Shown here in pieces: positions 42,969 to 51,952 of a stretch of DNA of 64,000 bases (the first letter of the stretch is position 1; the number at the start of each line of letters is the position of its first letter). The notes under the pieces are model-generated. The model was not told the origin of the DNA, did not search any database, and was given only the letters and a program-made list of their open reading frames with translations. Origin of the DNA: CBDDEC01 sp965198045. Its GTDB lineage: Bacteria > Chloroflexota > Dehalococcoidia > UBA2979. Position numbers and translations under genes: made by a program. The stretch is taken from NCBI GenBank assembly GCA_965198045.1, contig CBDAOL010000007.1, positions 1-64,000 on the forward strand, read 5' to 3'.

Positions 42969-43944
42969 TCGACCGGCTTGCCGGGCGGCCACAGGCACAT
43001 CAGAGAGACCAGCAGCATCGGCGCTACGGCACGATGTTCTGGTTGAGGTGGAACAGGTTCTCCGGGTCGTACTCTCGCTTCACCCCGCGCAGCCGCTCGT
43101 AGACCGCACCGTAGGCGGCGTCGGGCGCGCCCTCACCCTCATCGTCACCCATGTAGTTGACGTAGCGCCCGTCACGGAAGTGAGGCGACATCGCGTCGTA
43201 GATGCCCCGCACCCAGGCGATGTTGGTCTCGTTCTCGGACGGCTCCAGCCACTCGCCCGCGACGAGGAAGTTGTGGCCTTCGTCGCGATGCGTAAACGCC
43301 GTGGCCTCGGAAGGCACGCGCGTGGCCGCGCCGTGGAAGTGCTCGAAGAGCGCACCGCTCATGTCAGACGGACAGGTCGCGAATTGCTCGACGACCGTGT
43401 CGATCGCATCGTCGGACAGGTCCGAGATGAATCTCGACTTCCAGTAGTTGAGCACCCCTTTCGGGAAGCCCTCATCAAGCATCGCGTTCATCAGGGCGTA
43501 GGGAACCGGCCCAATCATGTCCATGGCTGGCGTGCCGAACTCGCGAATCGGCCGCAGATCCGCCTCGGCCTGCTCCGTCGGACCGACGTGGCAGCAGATG
43601 ATCGCAGCGATCTTCGCGCCGGAGCCGTCCGGCGCGTGGAGCACGCCAGCGAACGCGGTGAGGTCGTCCGGCAGTCCCGCCGAGGTGAAGTCGCGGTAGA
43701 ACCGCAACAGTTCGCCGGCCGCCTCGAAGGGGTGCGCAATCACGCCTCCGAGCACGGTCGGGCCCACCTCGTGCAGGTCGAACTCGAGGCTGGCGGCGAC
43801 GCCGAAGTTCCCGCCGCCGCCGCGCAGTGCCCAGAACAAGTCGGGAGTGGAGTCCGCCGAGGCACGTGACCTGACCCCGTGAGACGAGACCACCGTTGAT
43901 GAGAGTCCTTTGGCCCGCGAAGGTGGGCGGAGGAGGACATCACG

Positions 43945-44223
43945 GTGAAACGACGCAGGCACACGCCTGAGCAGATTGTGCGCAAGCTGCGGGAGGTGGA
44001 GCGGCTGCTCGGTGAGGGGCAGACGATCGCGGAGGCGGCGAAGCGGGTCGAGATCTCGGAGCAGACCTACCACCGCTGGCGCAATCAGTACGGCGGGATG
44101 AAGGCCGACGACGCCAAACGGCTGCGCGAGCTGGAGCGCGAGAACGCGCGGCTGAAGCGGATCGTCGCCGACAAGGAACTCGAGATCGACGCGCTCAAGG
44201 AGATCGCCCGGGGAAACTGGTAA
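43945..44223 (+). CDS. IS3-family transposase OrfA
   Basis: 92 residues, GTG start after GGAGGAGG. Helix-turn-helix KRRRHTPEQIVRKLREVERL to SEQTYHRWRNQYGG, then a leucine-zipper-like coil (RLRELERENARLKRIVADKE). It binds the element ends and, by frameshifting, forms the N-terminal half of the OrfAB transposase. Confidence 0.93.
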   Translation: MKRRRHTPEQIVRKLREVERLLGEGQTIAEAAKRVEISEQTYHRWRNQYGGMKADDAKRLRELERENARLKRIVADKELEIDALKEIARGNW

Positions 44224-44242
44224 GCCCGTCGCGCCGGCGCGA
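44211..44242 (+). promoter_or_regulatory. predicted programmed -1 frameshift site (GGGAAAC plus hairpin)
   Basis: In the OrfA frame the codons are GGA AAC before TGG TAA, so G GGA AAC (44211-44217) is a canonical X XXY YYZ heptamer two codons ahead of the stop. A -1 slip enters the OrfB frame exactly (CTG GTA AGC CCG). The perfect palindrome TCGCGCCGGCGCGA (44229-44242), 11 bases beyond, can form a short stem-loop as stimulator. Confidence 0.75.
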
Positions 44243-45077
44243 GGCGGTCTGCATGTTGCAGGACCGCCTCGAGTTGTCGGAACGGCGGGCATGCCGGGTC
44301 ACCGGCCAGCACCGCTCCACGCAGCGCCGCCTGCCGGCGCGCGGCCGCGGCGACGACGCGCTCAGGACGGAGTTGCACGCCTTCTCGCGTGGCCACCCCC
44401 GCTGGGGATACCGCCGCGCATGGGCGACCTTGCGCGAGGAGGGATGGACCGTGAACCGCAAGCGGGTGCAACGGCTCTGGCGTGAGGAGGGGCTGCGCGT
44501 CCCGCTGACACGACGCAAGCGTCAGCGTCTGGGGGACTCGGCTCAGCCCGCCAGGCGGCTGAGTGCTGAGCGGCCGAACCACGTCTGGGCGCTGGACTTC
44601 CAGTTCGACCAGACCGCGGACGGGCGGGTCCTGAAGCTGCTCAACATCGTCGACGAGCACACGCGGGAGGCGCTGGCGGTGGTGGCCGCCAGGCGCATCA
44701 ACGCCGACGCCACCGCCGCCACGCTCGACCGGATCGTCGCCGGGCGCGGGACGGCGCCGGGGTACATCCGCTGCGACAACGGGCCCGAGCTCACGGCCAA
44801 CGCGCTGCGCGACTGGTGCCGGTTCAGCGGTACGGGCAGCAGCTACATCGAGCCCGGTGCGCCGTGGGAAAACCCATTCGTCGAGTCGTTCAACGGCCGG
44901 CTGCGCGACGAGTTCCTGGCCGTCGAGCAGTTCGACAGCCTGCTCGAGGCGCAGGTGCTGATCGAGGACTGGCGGATCGAGTACAACACGAAGCGCCCGC
45001 ACAGCAGCCTGGGCTGGCTCGCCCCGGCTACCTACGCCGAGCGCTGGGAGGCTCAGCAACACGCTGGACTCTCATAA
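44217..45077 (+). CDS. IS3-family transposase OrfB (catalytic part)
   Basis: 287 codons from the frameshift point; LVSPSRRREAVCMLQDRLEL is the usual OrfB beginning, and no good start codon is nearby, so it is likely made only as OrfAB. HTH_21-like region (HPRWGYRRAWATLREEGWTV) precedes the rve integrase core with Asp in VWALDFQFD, Asp in IRCDNGPELTA and Glu in PFVESFNGRLRDEFL, and the closing YNTKRPHSSLGWLAP. Complete and intact. Confidence 0.93.
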   Translation: MVSPSRRREAVCMLQDRLELSERRACRVTGQHRSTQRRLPARGRGDDALRTELHAFSRGHPRWGYRRAWATLREEGWTVNRKRVQRLWREEGLRVPLTRRKRQRLGDSAQPARRLSAERPNHVWALDFQFDQTADGRVLKLLNIVDEHTREALAVVAARRINADATAATLDRIVAGRGTAPGYIRCDNGPELTANALRDWCRFSGTGSSYIEPGAPWENPFVESFNGRLRDEFLAVEQFDSLLEAQVLIEDWRIEYNTKRPHSSLGWLAPATYAERWEAQQHAGLS

Positions 45078-45809
45078 GCGGTGGTCTCGCAAAGGGGGTC
45101 CGGTCACACCACGACCTCGCCGCTTGCTGTGACGAGCTCGACGGAACGGAGGTTGTCGACGGCCATGCCATGGCGGCCCATCAGCCAGCCGAGACCGCCG
45201 CCCAGGGTGAGCCCGGCGACGCCGGTCGTCGAGACGACGCCTCCGGTCGAGGCGAGGCCGTACACCTGCGTCTCGCGGTTGAAATCAGCCTAGGTCGCGC
45301 CGCCCTGCGCGACCGCAGTCCGCGCCACCGGGTCGACGACGACCGCGCGCATGTCGGCGAGGTCGATCATCAGCCCGTCCTCGGTCACCCCGCGCCCACC
45401 GACGTTGTGCCCGCCACCCCGGACGGCCACTTCGAGGCCGTGCTCGCGCGCGAAGTTGACCGCATCAACGATGTCCTGCACGCCATGGCACCGCACAATC
45501 AGTGGGGACGCCGGTCGATCATTCCGTTGTGCACCTGGCGCGCCTGGTCGTAGTCGTCATCCGCAGGGCGGATCAGCCGCCCTGCCAGCGCGCCCCCGAA
45601 CTCCTCGGTCGCCGCCACGTCGATCTGCGCAGTCGCCATTCTGCTGCCCTCCCCGGCTGCTCGTTTTCGCGGACGTGATACTACGCTCCTCCGCCAGGGA
45701 CGTTGCTGGCAGAGTGCGAGGGCGCGCTGCGGCAACGAGCCAGCCAGCGCTGTCAGGATGACATCGCGGGACGCGGCCGCCCAACGGGCAATGCTCGCCG
45801 CGGGCGCGG

Positions 45810-46226
45810 TCAGGCCGGTCGGAACTTGACCAGGGTCCACTCGTCACTGACGTCATCGAACGTCACCTCGAGCGGCATGTCGACGGCGATGTCGTCCGGC
45901 TCGCACTCGACGACGTTCGAAATCATGCGGACGCCCTCGTCGAGCTGGACGATCGCGTAGGCGTAGGGCACGTCCTCCGAGAACGCCGGGTGGGCCGGCT
46001 GGTGCACCATCGTGAATGTGTGGAGGCGGCCGCGCCCGCTGGCGCGCGCCCACTCCCAGTCCTCCTCGAGGCAATGAGGGCAGGCGGACCGGGGGTACCA
46101 GAAGTAGCGGTTGCATCGGCGGCAACGGGGGATCAGCAGCTCGTGCCGTTTCGCCGCCTCCCAGAAGGGTGCGGTCAGCTCTTCGTCCTCGGGAAGGGGG
46201 AGCGGCTTCCCCGGTAGGCTCGTCAT
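45810..46226 (-). CDS. DUF35 OB-fold zinc-ribbon protein
   Basis: 138 residues. N-terminal rubredoxin-like zinc ribbon with CRRC and CPHC pairs, then an OB fold (GRLHTFTMVHQPAHPAFSED to VTFDDVSDEWTLVKFRP). Family members form complexes with thiolase-like proteins and bind acyl-CoA; the thiolase gene is immediately upstream on the same strand (54 bp from the end of its extended frame), the normal arrangement. ATG 46226. Confidence 0.93.
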   Translation of the reverse strand: MTSLPGKPLPLPEDEELTAPFWEAAKRHELLIPRCRRCNRYFWYPRSACPHCLEEDWEWARASGRGRLHTFTMVHQPAHPAFSEDVPYAYAIVQLDEGVRMISNVVECEPDDIAVDMPLEVTFDDVSDEWTLVKFRPA

Positions 46227-46279
46227 CGTTCGATCCGGCTACTGCTGTCCTGGTTCTGTCTCGTTCTCTGTCGCTTGGG

Positions 46280-47467
46280 TTAGAGGGTGGCGTCCGAACC
46301 GAGCACCAGTGTCGTCATGACACTCGCAGTGCCGCCTCACCCATTGACCATGCAGAGGTCCTTCCTCTCGACCTGCCGTTCACCGGCTCTGCCCATGATC
46401 TGGCGTGTGGCCTCGATGATGTGGCGGAAGCCGCCTCCGCCGTCGCCGGGCTGACCGGCCGCGATCTGACCGCCGTCGGTGTTGATGGGGAACGAACCCT
46501 GGTAGGTGGTGTCCGTGTCCTCGTAGAAGGGACCGCCCTCGCCCTTGGCGCAGAAGCCCGCGTCCTCGATCGTCGCCATCACGAGGATCGTGTAGCAGTC
46601 GTAGAACTCGGCGAACTCGATGTCGCGGTTGTTGACCTGCGCCATCTGCAGCGAGTTCTGAGCGGAGAGCACGACCGGCGTGGTGGTGACGTCGTCCTCC
46701 TGCCAGATCGTGTCGTGTCGGGTCGCCGGGCCGCCCATCCCGAGGAGATAGACCGGCGGGTTTGGCAGCGCCCTCGCGCGTTCTGCGCTGGTGACGATGA
46801 CCGCTCCCACGCCCGAGCACGGCATTACGCACTCGAGGAGATGCAGCGGCGCGTTAATCATGCGCGAGTCGAGCACGTCGTCGATCGTGATCGGTTGATC
46901 TTTCCAGATGGCGTTCGGGTTCTTCAACGCGTTGAAACGCTCGTCGACCGAGACCTTGGCGAACTGCTCCTGGGTGGTCCCGTATTCGAACATATGGCGC
47001 TGCTTGATCAGTCCGTAGCCGCCGTTCGCGGCGATCACCGGCCCGTACGGCGCCTCCCACTCGGTAGCGCGGCTGCCTCCTGGTGAACCGCGCAGCGCCG
47101 CCGCCTGGGCGTTGAGACGCGAACTGGAGGGCGGGCGCGACTCGCCAAAGATGCACATCACGTAGTTGGCGTAACCGGCGGTGATCGCGGCGGCTGCGAT
47201 CGCTACCGAGCTGGCGCCGCTCGACCCGTGGGTCGTCATCGAGTGCGTGTAACGAGGTTGGATCTTGAGTACCTCGGCGAGGGTGATCGAGTTGATGTTC
47301 TCACCTGTGATCACGCCGTCGATGTCCTCTTTGCGGAGACCAGAGTCGCGGACCACCCCGCGCGCCGCCTCCGCCATGAGGCTGTAGGTATTGCGTCCGA
47401 CGAACTCTCGCTGGGTCGGAGTCTCGTAGAACCCGACGATCGCCGTCTCGCCTCGAATGCTGCTCAT
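46280..47467 (-). pseudogene. thiolase family protein with an in-frame UGA 19 codons before its natural end
   Basis: SCP2/DitF-type thiolase. From ATG 47467: TAIVGFYETPTQREFVGRNT, then the nucleophile region (HGSSGASSVAIAAAAITAG, with Ser-Gly-Ala-Ser where classical thiolases have Cys), NPPVYLLGMGG, and a late GGGGFRHIIEATRQIMG. TGA at 46337-46339 stops the frame after CMVNG, but the same frame goes on as GGTASVMTTLVLGSDATL to TAA at 46280-46282, matching the usual thiolase end. Related sequences suggest Gly at the TGA position (GGA to TGA). The loss may be tolerated, may be a sequence error, or might be read through. Partner of the DUF35 protein. Confidence 0.82.
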
Positions 47468-47572
47468 TCCATGCTCCCGGTCTGCGTGCACCGCCACCCT
47501 ACTCCTTGGATGCAAGCGTCGAGCCACGCCCCCAAAGATGGAAAGAGGACCGCGGGTCGGCGAGGGTAGGAT

Positions 47573-47791
47573 GTGCGCGAAGCCTCGGCCGTGTTGCTGG
47601 AAGGCTCCCACATCAGCGCAGTTGGGGGTCGCCGTGCCGGAGGCGCGTGCGTGGTTGATCTCGCTGGTCGCACCGTCGTTCCTGGCTTCATCGATTCGCA
47701 TGAGCATGTCACGCGCGACCGGGCCTGGCCTGGATACTTCCTGTGGCAGATCGAGGACGCGCGGTCGACCTGGCGACGGCTCCCTCGCTGA
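47573..47791 (+). pseudogene. amidohydrolase N-terminal fragment
   Basis: About 60 residues of an imidazolonepropionase/cytosine-deaminase-like amidohydrolase: SAVLLEGSHISAVG, then DLAGRTVVPGFIDSHEHVTR, where HEH is the first metal pair. After PGYFLWQIED similarity stops and the frame ends at 47791. The remaining three quarters of the enzyme are absent. It sits 160 bp from selC. Confidence 0.65.
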
Positions 47792-47953
47792 TCCACGTCG
47801 ACCCGCACCTCGACGGCTGCTGCCGCACATTGAGTTTGGCTAGTCGGTGGTACTTGATCGCCAGCTACTGTCGCGCTTTGGATCGGTTGCCATCCGTTGC
47901 CAACTGCTCAGACAAGCTCGCCCCAGGCGAGGTACCGGACCTCTACGAAACGT

Positions 47954-48050
47954 TGGCGGGAGTGCGTGGGAGTCGAACCCACCCAGGACTGCGACGCAGC
48001 CCCACAACGGTTTTGAAGACCGCGGGCACCACCGGACACCATCCACTCCC
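47954..48050 (-). tRNA. selC: tRNA-Sec (anticodon UCA)
   Basis: 97 bases including an encoded CCA. Acceptor strands GGGAGTG and CACTCCC pair over seven bases; the eighth pair, usual in tRNA-Sec, is a G-G mismatch. The D-stem has six pairs with several G-U (GGTGTC/GGTGCC) around CCGG. The anticodon loop is CTTCAAA with UCA. A long variable arm pairs GGGCTGC with GCAGTCC, and the T arm is GTGGG-TTCGACT-CCCAC. The layout follows E. coli selC closely. A TAGAAT hexamer on this strand at 48059-48064 could be its -10. The gene implies a selenocysteine system (SelA, SelB, SelD), none of which is in the window. Confidence 0.93.
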
Positions 48051-48294
48051 AGCGCGCGATTCTACTGGGTTTCCGGGCTCTTGGTGGGTGCGCGAGATTC
48101 CCAAGCGAGGCGTCTGACAACAATGTTGACAACAACCCAGCTCAGGAAGTGCCGAACAGCCGCCGCCGCCGCGCGCTCGTATGCTTGTTGCCTCGTTGCT
48201 CTGCGATTTTCTCTCGGCGTGACGACGCCACGCGCCGTGCGCGAGCGCGCGCGATCGGCGGCGGCGGCGATCGCGCGCGCGCCGCTCGGGTGAT
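48051..48294. other. intergenic stretch, no gene seen
   Basis: Contains the probable selC promoter (TAGAAT on the minus strand at 48059-48064). The rest includes a CG-alternating low-complexity segment near 48225-48290. No coding frame with protein-like character. Confidence 0.5.
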
Positions 48295-48410
48295 GTAACC
48301 CGCCAGCCCGGCCGCACCTCCGACAGCAGGATGCCGATCGTCGGGATCGGCGGTGAGGCGCGGAGGCCGAGGAAGTCGGGCGTCGCCTCGGCGATCACCG
48401 CGAACGCCAT
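48295..48410 (-). pseudogene. ABC transporter permease (DppC-like) fragment
   Basis: About 37 residues read AVIAEATPDFLGLRASPPIP then TIGILLSEVRPGW. This matches the very conserved loop of oligopeptide permeases (EAxLSFLGLGxxPPxPxWGxML). Both flanks lack any permease sequence, so it is a short relic. Confidence 0.5.
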
Positions 48411-48440
48411 CTGCCGAATTCCACGAGGCCGCTTCCGCCG

Positions 48441-49451
48441 CTAGACATCGGGCAGTCGGTACACGGGAGCCGCGGTGTCATGGAACATCGCTGCGCGTTC
48501 GGCCTCGGAGAAGTCCAGCGACAGCTTCTTGAACTGCTTCCAGAGCACCGTGAATGAGCACGACGCCCGGTCCACGGGGAAGTTGCTCTCGAACATGCAG
48601 CGCTCCGGGCCGAACAGCTCGATCGCGGACAGGTACCAGTCGCGGTTCGCGGCCAGCAGCTCGTCCGAGCTCGGCGGGCGCTCCCGCTCGTGCCAGCCGA
48701 AGCCGTTGAGCGCCATCTGGATGCCGCCGACCTTCAGCACCACGTTCTCGTGGGCGGCCACCGCCCCGAGGTCCGCCTGCCATTGCGCGAACACCTCGTC
48801 GCGATGCTCCGCGTACCGCCCCACCCCGAGCGGCCCGCCGAGGTGGTTGAGGATGATCGTCGTCTTCGGGAAGGCGCCGGCGAGGTCCGCGACCTGGGGC
48901 AACTGCGGGTGGAACAGCCACGCGTCGAACGTCAGGTCGTAGTCGGCGAGCTTCGCGTAGCCCTCGCGGAACGCGCTGTCGAGCATGACCGCGGCCTCCT
49001 GGATGCCGCCCGGCGCGCTGGGCAGCGTGCCGGGCTCGGCCCAGGCGGTGCTGTGGCGGATGCCGCGGAAGCGGTGCGGGCTCGCCTCGGACTGCGCTTC
49101 GAGCACCTCCGCGACCGCCGCCCCGAGCGTCAGGTCGGGCGTGCCGACGATGCCGGTGGCGACGCGCATCTCGCCGTAGCCGCCGCTGGCGCTCTGCGCC
49201 GCGACGCCCTGCACGAACTCCGTCTCGCCGATGCACCGCAGGTGCTCCGCGCCCTCGGCGCGGTACATCGCCGAGCACTCGACGAACACCGTCTGACGCA
49301 CGTTGTGGCCGGCCGTGTCGTCCAGCAGCTCGTCGAGCAGGTAGCGGCTCGTGGGGCGATCCCAGAGGTGGTGGTGCGGATCGATGATCGGCAGCTCGGG
49401 CTCGATCGCCTCCTCCTCCAGCTGGGACAGCCACTCGGTCGCGTTCGTCAT
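48441..49451 (-). CDS. amidohydrolase family protein (amidohydrolase 2 type)
   Basis: 336 residues. Metal-dependent TIM-barrel hydrolase of the 2-pyrone-4,6-dicarboxylate lactonase/ACMSD type: IIDPHHHLWDRPTSRYLLDE at the N-terminus (HxH), FRGIRHSTAW, TTIILNHLGGPLG with a metal His, and MFESNFPVDRASCSF with the catalytic Asp. GGCGGAGCG precedes ATG 49451. Likely hydrolyses or decarboxylates a ring-cleavage product; substrate unknown. Intact amid damaged neighbours. Confidence 0.92.
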   Translation of the reverse strand: MTNATEWLSQLEEEAIEPELPIIDPHHHLWDRPTSRYLLDELLDDTAGHNVRQTVFVECSAMYRAEGAEHLRCIGETEFVQGVAAQSASGGYGEMRVATGIVGTPDLTLGAAVAEVLEAQSEASPHRFRGIRHSTAWAEPGTLPSAPGGIQEAAVMLDSAFREGYAKLADYDLTFDAWLFHPQLPQVADLAGAFPKTTIILNHLGGPLGVGRYAEHRDEVFAQWQADLGAVAAHENVVLKVGGIQMALNGFGWHERERPPSSDELLAANRDWYLSAIELFGPERCMFESNFPVDRASCSFTVLWKQFKKLSLDFSEAERAAMFHDTAAPVYRLPDV

Positions 49452-49935
49452 CGCTCCGCCTCTCGCATGCCGACTGTCGGTGGTCGCGGCGCGCCGCCGC
49501 AGGTATCGACGATCGCCTTGGGCGTACGCTACTGCATCGCCCCGGGGCACCGTGTGCGCACCACGCTCGCAGACGCCCTGAGCGGGCCGTAAGCGCTCGC
49601 GAAATCGCGCCGTGCGCCGAGCGGGGGTCGCTACGTGCGAGCGCGGAGGGGGAGAGACGGCCTGGTTCGGGGTCCGGCCGCCTCACCTTCGCGGGGGACG
49701 GAAACTGCGGACTTGAGCTGGCGTGCAGTATGTCCTGGCCTCACGCCGTATGTAATCCTCCTTGCATTCCCGCGCGACTTCGTACCGGCGCCTGACGAGA
49801 GCAGATGGAAACCGCACGCCGATACCCGGTGTTCCGCGCGCGCGGATCGAATGCCGGGGGGCGAGTCTCTTGCGCTCGCCCGCGCGCCGCGAGGAAGCGG
49901 CGCGCGACTGTCCCGGTCGCGCAGCGGCCCGCTGG
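49452..49935. other. 484-bp intergenic region, no confident gene
   Basis: Upstream region of the amidohydrolase gene. I find no protein-like frame on either strand outside overlaps with the neighbouring TPP-enzyme gene. Several short G/C inverted repeats occur, none with a T-run. Confidence 0.4.
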
Positions 49936-51582
49936 CTAGTCGCGAGACATCAGTGTCGAGGTGCCGCCAAACGGCACCGTCGTCGCGCGTGCATGCTCCT
50001 CGACGTGGACGTTCACGCACGCTGGTTTGCCGCTGGCGAACGCACGTTCGATCGCCGGTCGGATGTCCTCGGGACGTGTCACCAGCTCGCCATGGCCGCC
50101 CAGCGCCTCCACCATGTCGTGGTAGCGCTGGTCGAAGCCCAGGCGGCGCCCCGGCGTTTCGTTGGAACCGCCGGTCCAGCCGCCGTTGTTGCTGATCACC
50201 GCGACGATCGGCAGATCGTGGCGCACCATGGTGTCGAATTCCTGCGCGTTCATCAGGAACGAGCCATCGCCGACGAACGCGACTACCTGGCGCGCCGGTG
50301 CCGCGGCCTTCGCGCCCATCGCAAACGGGATGCCGACCCCCATGCAACCGTTGGGCCCGGAGTTGAGGCGGGCGCCCTCCACGAACGAGGGAATCCACTG
50401 CCGCCCGAAGTTGAGCGTCTCCATGCCGTCGACGCAGAAAATCGCGTCGCGATCAACGTAATTGACCAGCTCGTTCGCTATGCGCAGCGGGTGGATCGGT
50501 GTCGCGTCGGACTCGGCCAGCTTCAGCGACTGCTGCCGGCGCGACGAGTCGGCCTCGCCCAGGCGCCCGATCCAGTCCTCGGAACCCCGCACGCCGGCCT
50601 CTCGTGCGGCGGTGGTCAGTGCCGCCAGCGTGGTCTTCGCGTCGGCGGAGATGCCGACATCGATGGGGCGGTTGTGCCCCAGCTCGGAGCCATCGATGTC
50701 GACCTGGATCACCTTCAGGTCAGCGGCGAACCGCGGGGGCGCGCCGAACGAGATGATGAAGTTGAAGCGTGTGCCGACCACCAGCGCGACGTCGGCCTCG
50801 CGGAAGGCCTGGCCCCTCGCGGCGATGAACGACAGTTCGTGGTCCTCCGGGATCACGCCGCGGCCCTGGGGCGTCGTGAAGAACGGGATACGAGTGGCGT
50901 CGACGAACTGCTGCAACTCCTGCGCCGCGTCCGACCAGAGGACGCCACTGCCGGTGATCAGGATGGGGCGCTCCGCGTGCTGGAGCAGCTCGATCGCCTG
51001 GGTGACCGCGCCCGGATCGGGCAGCGGCCGGCTGGGCAGCCGGCCCCCCGGCGGGCGCCAGGCCTCGTCCTCCTCGATGGAGTCGTAGAGCGCGTCCCCG
51101 GGGAGGTCGAGGTAGGTCGGCCCTGGCTTCGGCGACAGGGACTTGCGGTACGCCATGTTGAAGTACTCGGCCATGCGGTCGGCATGGTGGACGCGCGCAG
51201 ACCAGCGCGTCACCGGTGCGGCCATCGAGAGCTGGTCGTACTCCTGGAATGCGTCGGTGTCGAAGGCGCGGACCGGAGCAGCACCGCCCAGCGCGATCAT
51301 CGGCACGCCGTCGAGGTAGGCGTTCGCGATGCCGGTCAGCAGGTTGGTGGTTGCGGGACCGGAGGCGGCGAGGCATACCCCCGGGGTGCGCTTCACGCGT
51401 GCATAGCCGTGCGCTGCCATCGCCGCGGCCTGCTCGTGGCGACAGTCAATGGTGCGGATGCCGAGGTCGGAGGCCGCGCCAGCGACGCCGACGATCGGCC
51501 CGCCCATGATGTAGAAGAGATCCTCGACGCCCTCCTCGCGCATCTGCTTGGCAAGAAGATCCGAACCTCTGATCTGCGACAT
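49936..51582 (-). CDS. thiamine-pyrophosphate-dependent enzyme (acetolactate synthase/oxalyl-CoA decarboxylase type)
   Basis: 548 residues with the three TPP-enzyme domains. N-terminal pyrimidine-binding domain with the activating Glu in IDCRHEQAAAMAAHGYAR; central domain (PILITGSGVLWSDAAQELQQ); C-terminal TPP-binding domain with GDGSFLMNAQEFDTMVRHDL ... NN. ATG 51582 has AAGGAG upstream; a TTG five codons earlier is ignored. The frc-like CaiB fragment 370 bp upstream on the same strand makes an oxalyl-CoA decarboxylase role possible, since oxc and frc often neighbour each other; other 2-oxoacid decarboxylases are equally possible by sequence alone. Confidence 0.9.
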   Translation of the reverse strand: MSQIRGSDLLAKQMREEGVEDLFYIMGGPIVGVAGAASDLGIRTIDCRHEQAAAMAAHGYARVKRTPGVCLAASGPATTNLLTGIANAYLDGVPMIALGGAAPVRAFDTDAFQEYDQLSMAAPVTRWSARVHHADRMAEYFNMAYRKSLSPKPGPTYLDLPGDALYDSIEEDEAWRPPGGRLPSRPLPDPGAVTQAIELLQHAERPILITGSGVLWSDAAQELQQFVDATRIPFFTTPQGRGVIPEDHELSFIAARGQAFREADVALVVGTRFNFIISFGAPPRFAADLKVIQVDIDGSELGHNRPIDVGISADAKTTLAALTTAAREAGVRGSEDWIGRLGEADSSRRQQSLKLAESDATPIHPLRIANELVNYVDRDAIFCVDGMETLNFGRQWIPSFVEGARLNSGPNGCMGVGIPFAMGAKAAAPARQVVAFVGDGSFLMNAQEFDTMVRHDLPIVAVISNNGGWTGGSNETPGRRLGFDQRYHDMVEALGGHGELVTRPEDIRPAIERAFASGKPACVNVHVEEHARATTVPFGGTSTLMSRD

Positions 51583-51615
51583 CTTCAGCTCCTTCAAGTG
51601 TTGGGCGCGCGGATA

Positions 51616-51825
51616 CTAGAGCGCGGCGGAGGACGCGTCAAAGTGCGCGTGCGCTGGACACGGCTTCGCAACCCCCGCGGTGGAAGGCGAGCGGGGGACG
51701 AGGTGGTCGGGGACCCAGGCGCTGTGCCACGGCCCATCGTCCATGGCCCGCACGGTGTCCCCGATGCGATCCCAGGTGGTGGCGTTGGCGTGGAGCTGGG
51801 AGCCGATAAACATGGTGTCTCCCAT
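51616..51825 (-). pseudogene. LLM oxidoreductase N-terminal fragment
   Basis: MFIGSQLHANATTWDRIGDT then PWHSAWVPDHLVP is the first strand and second helix of a luciferase-like monooxygenase (compare DSxWVxDHL). Similarity ends after about 45 residues and the frame closes at 51616. Confidence 0.55.
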
Positions 51826-51952
51826 CAGTGACGATCCGCTTGGTCGGCGAGATGCTGATACGACCGGCTGCTCGGCTGGTACTCAGCGCAGGCCGCTCTG
51901 ATCTGCGGGAACGACCTGGCAAGGCAGGCGCCGGGTCAGGATTCCGGCGCGG

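Larger units (their letters stand above)
43868..45106 (+). mobile_element. IS3-family insertion sequence
   Basis: 1,239 bp. Imperfect terminal inverted repeats at 43868-43895 (TGACCTGACCCC ... CGAGACCACC) and 45080-45106 (reverse complement TGACCGGACCCC ... CGAGACCACC). It encodes OrfA and OrfB with a slippery site between them. Flanks CACG (43864-43867) and CACC (45107-45110) would be a four-base target duplication with one mismatch. All catalytic residues are present, so it is probably active. Confidence 0.92.
43024..45639 (-). pseudogene. FAD-linked oxidoreductase (BBE type), broken by IS3 insertion, a frameshift and an amber codon
   Basis: Berberine-bridge/6-hydroxy-D-nicotine-oxidase-like flavoenzyme. 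N-terminal part (45639 down to 45107): MATAQIDVAATEEFGGALAG, NGMIDRRP, VAVRGGGHNVGGRG (FAD loop), VAQGGAT, TTGVAGLTLGGGLGWLMGRHG. C-terminal part (43867 down to 43024): DLFWALRGGGGNFGVAASLE and the closing YDPENLFHLNQNIVP. Three lesions: one base missing in CCCC (45504-45507), TAG at 45290-45292 where the family has Trp (GGATW), and a 1.24-kb IS3-family element. In an intact gene these parts would give about 460 residues. Confidence 0.88.

Noticed and set aside
47943..48410. 155-codon minus-strand frame across selC
   Set aside because: It reads through the tRNA gene; only the first 37 codons (ABC permease relic) look like protein.
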